Shown here in pieces: positions 24,781 through 35,924 of a DNA stretch of 64,000 nucleotides. The DNA is taken from the NCBI GenBank assembly GCA_029224185.1, contig CM055205.1, positions 14,083,961-14,147,960 on the forward strand, written 5' to 3'. The notes below the pieces were generated by a model. That model had not been told where the DNA came from and made no database searches. It saw only the letters and a list, made by a program, of their open reading frames with translations. This DNA is from Karalla daura. Lineage: Eukaryota > Chordata > Actinopteri > Chaetodontiformes > Leiognathidae. Each line of letters begins with the position of its first letter. Position 1 is the stretch's first letter. Made by a program: the position numbers and the translations under genes.

Positions 24781-25254
24781 CCCCATCTAGTGTACCGGAG
24801 AAGACTATCTAGACGAGGGTTTTTCTGTAAAAAAAATAAATAAATAAAATCTTGTTGTATTGTCCCATTGCAGGTTCAAAAGTCTACATCAGACAAAATG
24901 TAATTAGGTCTTGTTGCAATGTAGAGTATCCTCTGGTACTGTGGGGAAGCCCCAGCAAAAAGCAAAGTTGGTATATTGCACATACCGTCTTATGATACAT
25001 TGTTATCTGTTATATCTGTGGTATGAAACTATTTAATAGTATTTAATAGAGTTAGTGCCTGTTTCATCTATTTTTGTAGCGTTATGGAACTCGTGATCTA
25101 CCCCTTCTACACTACAATATTTTTATGCTTTGACTTTGCAGTGATTTTTAACATACAGCTCTATTTACCTATGTAAGACAGCTTAATAGATATTAATAGA
25201 AGCAGATGCAGAAGATAATTGTTAGCAGCAGTAAAAAGGTCCCTGGTATGACTG

Positions 25255-25475
25255 CCAGTCAGACTGATGACTTTCCTGAGTGAGGTTTGCATCCTCTCCC
25301 CATTTCTGTGTTTTTGGTTTCCTCCCACAATCCCAAATCACACAATCTCCCAGTTCACAGTCACCCTAGTTTCCTCCAAAAGGACATGCATGTTTTAAGA
25401 CAGGTGGAGACTGTAAATTACCCTTAGTTGAGTGTGAGAGTAAATGGCATGTGTGTGTGTGTGTAAGTGTGTGTG
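25255..25475 (-). repeat. Interspersed teleost repeat copy (reverse orientation)
   Basis: Matches, with many substitutions, a dispersed fish repeat whose consensus I know in the form 'gcatcctctcccc … tttcctcccacaatcc … acatgcatgt … gtgactgtaaattaccc … gtgtgagtgtgaatgg'. It ends in a GT tract (25447-25476). Other copies in this window are near 28620, 51430 and 60840. The family name is not assigned. Confidence 0.6.
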
Positions 25476-26201
25476 TGCCCATAGACCTGTGTGTGCTGAT
25501 CTTTTTCATTTGATAGAAAAACCTTTTATCGTTGATCAGTACAGGTTCTTTCATCCGCCTAAGATACATTACTATAATAATGTTTGTAATACTGTGATTA
25601 TGTTTTGCTCTCTCTAATCTCATACATGTGTTTGGCTTTTCTGCATGGCAGAAAGTCACTGGCAGCAATGGCGACAGTGATGATGACAGTGATGATGATG
25701 TTGTGAGGATGAGCCATGTCACCCTCCTCCTTCTCATACCAGGTCTAGCAGTCTGCAGGCAGCGTGCTCCTGCCCGCGCCCAGTCTCAGTTGTCTGCTCG
25801 AGGAAACTTGTTTATTTGCCTTCCATTTCAGAGAGAAAATAATTGCTTTCTTTATTTTCGGACACAGCAAGAGTAAACAAGTAGTTCCTTCAGCGCTGTG
25901 CCACACCCTGTCAGCACAATCCACAACTCTTAGAAGTGTTTTTTGCACTGATGGGTGCCGACCAAGTGACTTATTTGTTTCAGATATTTTCCCATGGCAA
26001 ACAGAGCCGAACACAAAGACTTCGTGGTGGCCTGGGGAAACCACAGGGTAGGCGTACATGAGCCTCCATACTCACCCTCTTTTGAAAATGAAATTTATAG
26101 CACCTCATAAAAACTCTATTCATGCTTATAAGCACTAAATATAAACCATCGGGGTTTGCCTCGGGCCTTGTAAACTTGACCCGATGGAGCGTAGCGTCCG
26201 G

Positions 26202-26223
26202 CCGACGGCTGAGCAGCCGTCGG
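26202..26223. other. Perfect 10-bp inverted repeat with 2-base loop
   Basis: Arms CCGACGGCTG and CAGCCGTCGG are separated by AG. They sit in a CpG-rich stretch (about 26165-26310) of otherwise AT-rich intergenic DNA. It could form a cruciform or a hairpin, or be a symmetric binding site. No rho-independent-type context applies in a vertebrate. Confidence 0.5.
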
Positions 26224-28599
26224 TCGACCCGGCTGCCCTGCCCAAACACGAGTCTGTCCCAGAGCGGAGCTGGAATGGGTTGAACTCTGAGGCAGTCCCA
26301 CTCGCTGACCTTCTTCTCGCTGTGACTCAGGGAAACACAAGACCTTTGTTTTGGTCTTTTGTTGACATAGGGGCAGGAAACTCCCTCTCCACAGACGTTT
26401 CGCAGCCAAGCAATCGCACCAGAGTTTGCACAATGCCGCCCTATCTGTGTGGCAGTCTAATGCTAGTTTACACCCAGCAACCTCTCAGAAGTAAATAATA
26501 TTCCTTATTTACGACATGGTTTTGGCTCACGCCTGTGATTATGATGCCGTGTGATTTACAGATGGAAGCGCAGTCTCAAAAGTAAATAGATGTAGCCATG
26601 TCTGTTATGTAAGGCTGCAGCCAGACGTGGGACCTCACTCATTGTGTGTGTTAGCCACTGTGAGACCCACGGCTGGCACACAGGACTCTAGCAGCACCCC
26701 TACGGGTCCCTGTGGTCTGCGCCTCAGCATATAACAGCCACTTAGGCCGGCATTTTCCCAGGCTGAGACAACACACCACGGTGGCAGCGCGAGCCACAGA
26801 GAGGGCCTGATTAAAGAGTAGGGACAATGGAGGGAGAGAGACCGTGGTGGCATTTTCCATCTCTGCCGCTGTCTCCTGGGGGGACCAAGTATGTGCCATG
26901 AAACGTTTGAATTATCCCAGAATCTCTGGAATTCAGACAGAGGCACCACGGAGAGGACCCTCGACCGGGGATCAAAGAGCCTTGTGAGGAGTGCGGTGGA
27001 CTGGTGGTGAAGTCGAGTACGTAGGGGAGTATGAGTGCGTGCGTGGGTGTGTGTGTATGTGTGTGTGCACGCTTGTGTGTTGGAGGGAACTGACTTGAAA
27101 CAGATAAAGACAATGTTTGAATTTGAATCATATTTTCTTTTATGGCTACATGTCTTAAGATGTTTGGAGGAAAAAAAAGCCATGTTTGACTTCTGGCAGT
27201 TGAACATTGAGCAATGGGATACAGGCATAGTGTGTGTGTGTGTGTGCATGTGTAACTGTCCTTTTATCCCTCACGGGATCAGATAAAGCAATCATAGCTA
27301 ATCATTGGGAGTCTAATACAGCGGGCGCCCCGCTTTACATCGGAGACGCCGTTCTCTCTCCTCTGTGGTGGCAGAGGAAGAGAAAAGCGAGAGGGGGAAA
27401 CCTCGTCCCTCTCTTTCTATCTCTCTCTGTAATTATCACTTAATGTTTGTCGGTGATTTGGAGACGTCTGTCTCTCGTTGTCCTTTCTTCCCTTTGCCGG
27501 AGAGGAAATGTCGAACGGTCTGAAATAAATCTGCCAGCCTTTTTATTATTGTATATTTAGTACCAGAACTGAGTAGTAAATGGAGCCGTCCCAGACCACA
27601 AGCTTCCGGTAGCGCCGGGCCTCAGCGCTGGCTGGCTGCATTTGCCACAGCCAAGTTCAGAGATCAAAGCCTGCTGTACTATATACAGTGAGCTCCTCGT
27701 CCTCAAGCAAGTTTTCATGTCTGAAAAAGACAGCGTGTGCTGGTGCACGGGCTGCATGCAGAGCGTGTAGTATTAGTTCACTCTGCAAGCATGCCTTTGA
27801 GCATGAACATCTGTTGCGTGTGTGCTTTTCTGATTCTGTGTCAGCACTTTCATGTCACGTTGTTGCCTGTATCCATTAATGTAAGTGAAGCTTTGTCAGG
27901 GAATTGTCCTGTGTTTATTTGATGTCAGAAATGACAGCTCTGCATTTATACAGGGAAAACTCCTCAACGTCGTGGCCAGGAAAGTTCTGTCTGGCGTATA
28001 TTTGTCCCAAACTGTGTTTTTATAGGCTACCAAAGATTTTTCTTTTGTCAGTGGGTGCAAGGAAAACTAAAGGAATTAACTTAACTGACTATTTGCGATT
28101 TTATGTCAAAGATACAGCGAAATATTTTGTGTTAAGAAGTAAAATAAATTGCTAAATAAGATTGTAAACGGGTGTGATACAGATCTTCAGTACAATAACA
28201 AGAGAGCTGTAACCTAAAACACACACTGAGCTTCTTGTTCCCAGTGAGTAGAAACAGATTTATCAATAAAAAAGTAGTGATAAAAGAATTGGAGCAGTGG
28301 ACAAAAAAAGTGATGGGTAAGCATTGTAAATACTGAAAATAATTAGTGTAAACGGTCCAGCTAAACGTAATGAATTAAGAATATGGAAATGTTTTTAACA
28401 CTGATTCCCTATAAAGATCTGGATTAATTACTTAACACAAAAAATAGCAGCTTCTTAGCTTAAATTCAGTGTTAATTTTTCTGTAAAGTAATTGTTTTAG
28501 TAATAACCTAAAACGGTTTAACAAATTCTTAAAATTGATGATTCAATAACAGCAGTATTGATCGATTTCCCATCCATCCATCATTCCAACTATTATCTT

Positions 28600-28875
28600 A
28601 CAATCTTTGAACCAAATGGCTTCACATGAAGCACAGGTAGGAATTACACTCTGCACAGGTCACGAGTCCATCACGAAGCACACACACCATTCACACTTAC
28701 TCCGAGGGGAAATTTAGAGTCTACTATTCACATAAACATGGATGTTTTTGGACTGTGGGAGGAAACCAGAGTACCCAAAGGAAACCCACAGAGACGAGGA
28801 AGAACATGTGATCTTCATACAGAAAGGCCCTCGGTCTGGCTGACTTTTGATCCGGGGACTTTCTTGCTGCAAGTC
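28600..28875 (+). repeat. Interspersed teleost repeat copy (forward orientation)
   Basis: Contains the diagnostic run GTTTTTGGACTGTGGGAGG, then GAAACC…AGTACCC and, about 80 bases on, CATACAGAAAGGCCC, typical of a very common fish intergenic repeat. A long overlapping frame (from 28738) is therefore repeat-derived and not a gene. Confidence 0.7.
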
Positions 28876-30316
28876 AACAGTGCTAGTCACATGGTGTTGC
28901 CAGTGATATCCACTTTATGTTTGAATAACAACAATAACTTGATGCATCTGATACGCAGGCAGTGGTGCTCTGGAGGAAATATGTTGGCACATTTTCTTCC
29001 CAGTTCACAATATCACTTTGTATTGATTAGGAGATCCAACACATTTTGATAAACAACACAAACGTTGTTTGGCGAGAGTGAAAAAATGGAACCTGACAGG
29101 TTCAATGTTGGATGGAAGACCATCAGAAGCAGTACCAACACTCTCATGACAATGACGTTTGTAATCACTCATCTATCCTGCACACTCATCGTAATCCCTC
29201 TTCGGGGAATGCTAAAAATGACCCGACAGCGTGGTGGCGGCAGGTTTTTATGCTGGTTTTCAGGGGCTTATGCCCGCTCTTTCAAACTGCCGTCGGAGTG
29301 AGGTGTCGGCGGGATGCCGCCCCCGATAAGGACGCAATCTGAGGTGTGAAGTTATACGAGGGATTTGTGGGTGTGAGAGGCTGTCAGAGAGCAGCAGCCA
29401 AGAGGATGGAGCACCGTCTCCTGGGTCGCCGACTATCCCGTTCTGAACCATGCTGGTGTCCAGTTGAAACATCCAAATCTTTTCAACCAGCTCTCTGTCT
29501 GAAATGCATACGTCTATAGTGAACATTTTCACAGAGGGCCGATAGTGGGATTGAGCATCAAAAGACTACAGTACAAAAAAAAAAAGAGTCCTCTGAGTCC
29601 TTTGACTTCCCAGTCAAAATGCTTGAACAAAACTGGTTTTACTGGGGCTAATATTAGCTGAGTCTTAACCACCCCCCCCCCACAAAATCAAGCACAGTCG
29701 CATGCATGACTGAAGGGACACTGTGGACGAGCCCCGAACTCTTTCATTTTTCACTTTCCCTCTTTTTAATCCTCCTCTTTCTCTGTGGCTCATAAAAGAT
29801 TGCGTCCTGTGTGTGATGTGGCGGAGGAGCGCAGTCAGAATGAACTGATTACGGACGTGCCTTTGAGTCATGGCACCAAGCGACATTCTTTCAACTTAAA
29901 AATAGTAACAGTTGGATTTTTTTTTTTCAGGTTTGTTTTTCTCATTGGACGACTTCAGGGCACCCTGTATTGGCTTTTTTTGGAGACCGGAATCATAACC
30001 AGATTCTTTTCTTCTACCCCTGGACCCCAAAACCCCACCACCACCACCACCACCACCACCCCACGTTTGCTTTAATTTTGTTATTGGGAGTTTGTTTAAT
30101 CTTGTGAAGAAAATTGGCTTAGCGTGGGAAAGGCGGAATTCTATCGGGAATAGGTTTTGTTGTTTTAGAGTTGTGCGCATTGTTTGCGCAGTGCAGGAAG
30201 AAAAAGTGCCTGTTTGTGCCAAAACCTCATGAAGTATAGATAAATAGGGGCTGAGTGAGAGGGAGGCCGCAACACCACGACAAAGATATGGGCTGTCCGA
30301 GCAAAGAGCTTTACAA

Positions 30317-30520
30317 ATGACAATCTCCAGGGGGAAAAAACAGGGGCTGGGGGGGGGGGGCAAAATGAGGGAGGAAGGGAGTGGGGAAGAAGAGGGAGGG
30401 AAAGAGGAGCAGCAAATGTGGATGGATTGGTGGTGGGGGGGGTGGTATGGGCGGACATCGACACAGAGCAGTAAGAGGGGGGAGTGGGAGGGGGGAGGAG
30501 ATGAGAGGGGAAACGTTCCC
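30317..30520 (+). other. Purine/G-rich tract with many G-runs
   Basis: Nearly all purine on the plus strand, with repeated runs of three or more G including an 11-G block at 30350-30360. It has the composition expected of G-quadruplex-prone or triplex-prone DNA. It lies about 5.5 kb upstream of heyl. Confidence 0.6.
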
Positions 30521-30690
30521 CCTTGCCCACATTAAAGACATAAAAAAGAAAACAAACAGAAAAACATGTCTGACATAAAGAGGCTGGTTTCCGCGGCGAC
30601 AGTACAATGGCTGCCTGTGGCTCTCGGGGCCCTCGCCATCCCGTCTGGGGCCCGGCACCAGCGAAAGTCACCGCAGTCACAGGGCCCGTC

Positions 30691-30709
30691 AGCGTGTGTG
30701 TGTGTGTGT

Positions 30710-30741
<32 letters not shown>
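30691..30741. repeat. (GT)n microsatellite
   Basis: Alternating GT with a few interruptions. The long Thr-His or Cys-Val frames across it are artefacts. Confidence 0.9.
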
Positions 30742-30744
<3 letters not shown>

Positions 30745-33700
30745 TGTGAAACATGGTGAATGTCATCACGGGCCTCGTACTGTGGGAACCGCCATGAAAG
30801 GGACCCCACTCAGAAGCCACAAAAGTTCCTTTCTGCTTCTCCTCTTCGGCTTTTAGCCTCTTTATTTATTTTAGTGCAGGGGAGCCGGATGAGGAGGGAG
30901 TCTCTCTCCCTCTGTCTCCCTCTGTCTCCCTCTGTCTCCCTCTGTCTCTTCAGCCCTCTGTGTTCCTCATCCCTTTGACAGGCGGCATTACCATCTCTGT
31001 CGCCCTCCTGCCCTCGTGACACCTCAAATCACAGGAGCCACTATCTCAAACGTATATACTGACTGTGTCTAAGCCCATTTCTCTGGAGGTTTATTCACAC
31101 CTCATATCAGCTCAATCAGATCATTAAATGCACAATGCGGTTTCCTGGATGCACCCTATAGGAACACGGCCGGCACTCCCAGGAATGCCTGATATGTCCA
31201 AGTTATTCTGAGTGAATCGTGGAGACAGCCAGACCAGCAGAGCCACAGGTCCCAGGCATTCCTTATGTGTCTGAAGGGCAGATAATTCCCTCATGGGTCC
31301 AGTCTGGACAGTGCCAAGCTATTCTGGTGCCAGTTCCCATGCCAATCCAATCTTGACCCCAGCGGCTGATCACCCAGCCAGAGGCTAACTACCAGAAAGG
31401 ACTCATAGCAATAAGAAATCAACAGATTTTTTTTTTTTGAGGGGGGGGTGTGCATATCAATAGCACTTGCATACAGAAGGGCAATGAGCTTTTCATATAC
31501 TCTCTGCAGGGGCTCGAGACAGTCAGCAAACAGTGTGCCTGTTTGATTCTGTCTGAGATGTTATTTGGGGGTACCTTGTTATTTAACACACATAGTCAAA
31601 CACCAATGGCACACTGACAGGGAAAACCTCAGTACTTTTTAAAACCATAACTGTGAAGTGTTTCATAGTCTACACCTCTTCTATGCTTGTTCCAATATAT
31701 TCATATATTGGTCCCTTATCTGAAAGATTATCTTGCACTTTGCACTTTAACAAGTGCACTTTAACAAGTGCAAACACCCAATAAATTATCTAAATTATCT
31801 CTCAGTTATGCTCTTTTTTCTTTTTTGACAAATAAAAGATTTGTGATGCACAGTAGAAATACTTTAAAGAGACGTGAATAAAATTTGACTCGATGTTAAT
31901 ATGCTTTCATATCTTTAAACCCATTACATGTTATGTCTTAGATACCTCTGACTGTATCTATGGTATTTATTATTATCTGCAGATAATCACTAAATATTTA
32001 CAAATCCTGAAGGCATGGGAGGAAGTATAATGATTTTACTCCATATGCCTGTATCTTAGTGAAAATGTTCTGTTTTTGAAAATAAAGTTCCCCAAAAGTG
32101 TTTTATGGACATAAATAAGCACTTTCATCTGAACTGAACTGTTGTGATGTGCACTTTATTAGTAATAAAATGCACCAAAAAGACTGTCCCTCTGCTCTGC
32201 TCTGATCCCTTAATGGTTTAACACGCGTTTAATCGTCTTTTTCAGCACGTTAAAATATATTGAGAGTCTTTTTACACTAGAGTGTCTACGTTTTAGGGAA
32301 AAAATGCTGCTGGGAGTTGTTTTTCTGCTGCTGAAAAACAGGGTACAAATAATCAAAGTCAACCATGCAGTGAGACATATCTGATCAGTGATTCAGTTTG
32401 ACATGAATGCAGAGAAAAAAGTCACAAACAAATGCTGAGCTGGTTCCATCTCACAGACTTTCAAACAATAGCAATAGTCATGCATCAGAAACAATAATTG
32501 CAGCTGAGTGTTTGTGTCTTATAAATTGTGGGTTTGCAGTGTCCGCATTCGTGTGAAGGAGCTGTGTATGTGCGTGTGTGCGCACGCTTGCATGAATCAG
32601 CTCAGTGTGCGTATATTTCCTTGAGCGTTCACACGTTCATATTCCAGTTGCGCATGTGTGCGTGCATGTGCAAATTGTAAAAGTATGAGCTTGTTAATTT
32701 CAATAAGGGACGTTGCCTTGTTGTGGTTTGGAGGGATGGGAGGGAGAGGACTTGAAGTGGCCGACCAAGATCGCCAGAAATCTCCAAGAATTCCATCCCA
32801 CCATCATGAGTGCCAGTTCTCTCTCTCCCTCTCTCTCTCTACCCTTCTTTCTTAAGCTCCTCTTCAGTCCCCCTCCTTCTACAGACCCCCACCATGAAAC
32901 CATTTTCATTATTAACTTATTTATTCATTCATTCATCTTTGTAATTACTTTCCACTTTGTGCGTGTTTTTCTTGCAACTTGCTTCATCTCGGAACAACTG
33001 GGAGGTGTGGCCGGCCAAAGGCGATGAGTGAAACCACAGTGATTTCATTAAGCACAACAACAACAACAAAAAAGAGAAAGACTTGTGATAGAGAGAAGAA
33101 AGTTATTCTTTGAAGGGAAGAATGGGTGGGTGATAAAAATAACAACAGAAAGAGACTGAAGCTTGACTTCAGACATCTCTTTTCTCTCAGACTCTTTTTT
33201 CCCTTGTTTTCTGATGCTGAAATTAGATCCAGATCTGAATTAAGGAATGATTGGTAATGAAAGGACACATAGATGGGGGGGGGGGGATTGTTTGAGGGGG
33301 TGGATGGAAGGAAGACTGAGAGGGATTTCTCATTTCTGTCAGCTCTGACTCACCATGCTATAATCCCCCCTGGTGATGGTCACACTGATTACTGACACTT
33401 GGCTTTCCCAAGCACACCCACATGTACATGTTTTAAGTTAGTTTTTTACCTTACATGTATGACAGGATAAAACACAGGCGGGCCAGGGCTCAGTTACATC
33501 TAATGCAAGTGAGATAAACAGAAAAACGAAGATGTTAAGGACATCTCATGAGAGGCAAGAAAGCGAAACATCTGGCGTATGAAAAATAAAATATACCTGA
33601 TTTTGTGGACTGAGCTTGCTGAAACTCGCAGAGAGCGTACAAAAAAATGGACACTTGTTTAAAACGCACTCATTGTACTTGTAGTGGGCTTATGTTTAAA

Positions 33701-33945
33701 CTAACACGCCCTTCCAGTCTGCCAGGCAGGAAGAGACACACTTAGCTGGGCATTGTGTGGAAGGGGGCATGCCACTTGGCCTCTCGCCGTCTTTCTCACA
33801 CACATATGCACACACTGCTGGGTCGGCCAGGCATCGCTCCTAACAACGGGCGCCTGGACTTCGTGTTTCCATGGCAATCTGTACAAGCAATCTTCCCACG
33901 GTGGCAGCGGAATCGGGTGCTGCAAGGAGCCGTTTGTGTGAGCGC

Positions 33946-33950
<5 letters not shown>

Positions 33951-34040
<90 letters not shown>
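33951..34040. repeat. Compound (TG)n(AG)n microsatellite
   Basis: About 27 TG units to 34004, running straight into an AG tract to 34040 with one interruption (AAAG). Confidence 0.95.
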
Positions 34041-35162
34041 TGTGCAGGGTTGTGTTATCTTGTCCTCTGAAGAGCTACAGATGTTCAGACACTCACTGGG
34101 GCTGATTCCTCTCTTGACCCCACCAGTCCCTGCCCTCACCTCTGCACACACTGGCACGCACACACACACACATCAGATTTTAAGATTGGAGTGTTGGATT
34201 TATTAGTGAGAGGTGAGTTTATACCAGACTAAGAGGTCGTCATGAATGGCCTCATTTTGTTTTCTTTTTCTTTGAGCAGAGGTGTACTTCAGAAGCTCCA
34301 GTGTCTATGTTGTCAGACAGTCTTCTCTCTCCCCAGCAACAATATAATATAATTCTCATGATTTCTGGACCTGATCTGAGGCTACACAGTATGAAAGTTT
34401 ATCAGAACCTAGGTCAGAAAACAAAACAAAAAGATCAAATAAAATAAAGATATAAGGTAGGTAAATATAGGTAAAGTGTTAGACACATCTACTGTTAACT
34501 GTAGATGTCAAAAAGACCTACTGAACTAGCATAAAAACAGTCACAACAGAGTATTAAATTAACATTAAATTTAGCTTCTTAAATTTTTTTCATTATTTTT
34601 TTCATTTGTTTGCTTTAAGTCACACTGTTACTGTGGTTCTAATTGTACTGTGGACCTTCTCTTCTGATGACAATGAAATATGTAACAGTTTAATTAGTAA
34701 AAAAGAAACAAAAGAATTTTGACTGCTACAGCAGTCTGTAAAATTGTTCAATATGGGCAAGAGATGGCAAGTCAAATTTAGACAAAAAACATTGAATAAC
34801 CTCTTTTATACTAGTAAGAGACAAAGCAAAAATTCAATCAATCATAAGAACAGATTTAGAACACATTTGGATAGAGATTGAATTAAGTAATACACCTTAT
34901 TAAGCCATATATAACAATTGTTTACGGACAAATGGGAAAAATATGCACAATATTTTTTTTATTCTTCATATTTACTGATCACTGTCAGCTGCCTAGAGGT
35001 CATGGGTTACTCCTTTTTGTTGTGTTTCCTCCCTCCTCTCTTTCTCTGTCTCTCACACTCAAGTTCAATCACTCCATTCTCCCAGCCACCTGTGTGAGAG
35101 TCAGACTTTATGCACTGTCACACACTGTGCCACAAATGATGGAGTGTTTTCACACTGCATCA

Positions 35163-35169
35163 TTCCCAC
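35163..35169 (-). promoter_or_regulatory. heyl: RBPJ (CSL)-type core motif upstream of heyl
   Basis: TTCCCAC on plus is GTGGGAA on minus, the core bound by the Notch effector RBPJ. It lies 762 bases upstream of the heyl ATG and about 60 bases before a TATA-like TATAATTAA (35222-35230). A weaker ATGGGAA is at 34932-34938 on the plus strand. HEY-family genes are direct Notch targets, so the position is meaningful, but a 7-mer is expected by chance at this scale. Confidence 0.35.
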
Positions 35170-35924
35170 ACCCCTCACCTCTCTCTTTCCCTCCTCCCGT
35201 GGCCATTGTTCCACACAGCAGTATAATTAAAGGAGCCGAACGACAGAGAGCGAGGGATACGAGAGGGGAAGGAAGGAGAGCAGGATGAGATTGGAGGCTA
35301 ATTGATTGAGGATGACTGAGTAAAGGGGTGGAAAGATGAGGCCAGGGGGGTGGGTGGGGGTTGACAAGTCAGGGAAGGCTAGATTAAAGGGAGGGAGGAG
35401 TGAGAGGAAGAAGAGGAGGGGAAGCCAAAACTGGCAACCCTGCCCCAGCTGCCAAAGTCCTGTTTTGTCATTGGGTGGCTGTGACAGAGAGAGGGAGCCA
35501 AGAGAGAAATAACAGAGAGTGAGAGAGGGAGAGAGAGAGAGAGAGAGAGACTATGATTGGATGCCAGTGATAGAGTAAAAGACCGAGGCGGCTTGTGAAT
35601 TTTCTTAGTTGCCATGGGCCCTTGGGGGTCGATCAAGTGGCACTGCTGACTCACAGAGGAAGGGACAGAAGACGAAAACAAAGAAAAAAAAATACCCAAG
35701 CGCAAGTGACAAGAAGTAACTCAGGACAACAAGGCTTTTATAAAGGGAGAAACAGAGTCAGGGAGACAAGGGACAAGTACTTCTGCAGGAGAGACAGTCA
35801 ACGGCGTGTTGCCTCAGCGGAGCAGAGAGGAGCTTACAAGATCCCCCAGATTCATCCGTCCATCATCGATCCATCCATCCATCCATACATCCATCCATCC
35901 AACGAGCCACTCAGCGACAGAGAC

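Larger units (their letters stand above)
24781..35162. other. zbtb8b-heyl intergenic region (divergent genes), no gene recognised
   Basis: About 10 kb between two head-to-head genes. Repeats and simple tracts are listed separately. The unique stretches around 26100-27000, 27290-27620, 29650-30300, 31040-31400 and 32200-32700 are more GC-balanced and contain few repeats, so they are the parts most likely to hold heyl or zbtb8b enhancers, but nothing coding is supported. The ORF of 104 codons at 26184-26498 has no splice signals or family similarity that I recognise. Confidence 0.5.

Noticed and set aside
26184..26498. 104-codon plus-strand frame in intergenic DNA
   Set aside because: No splice partners, no recognised family, and the CpG-rich context alone can keep a frame open.
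28738..29049. 103-codon plus frame
   Set aside because: Its first part lies in the dispersed fish repeat; not a gene.
30165..30809. 214-codon minus-strand frame
   Set aside because: Crosses a GT microsatellite and a purine tract, giving low-complexity Thr-His and Pro/Ser sequence.
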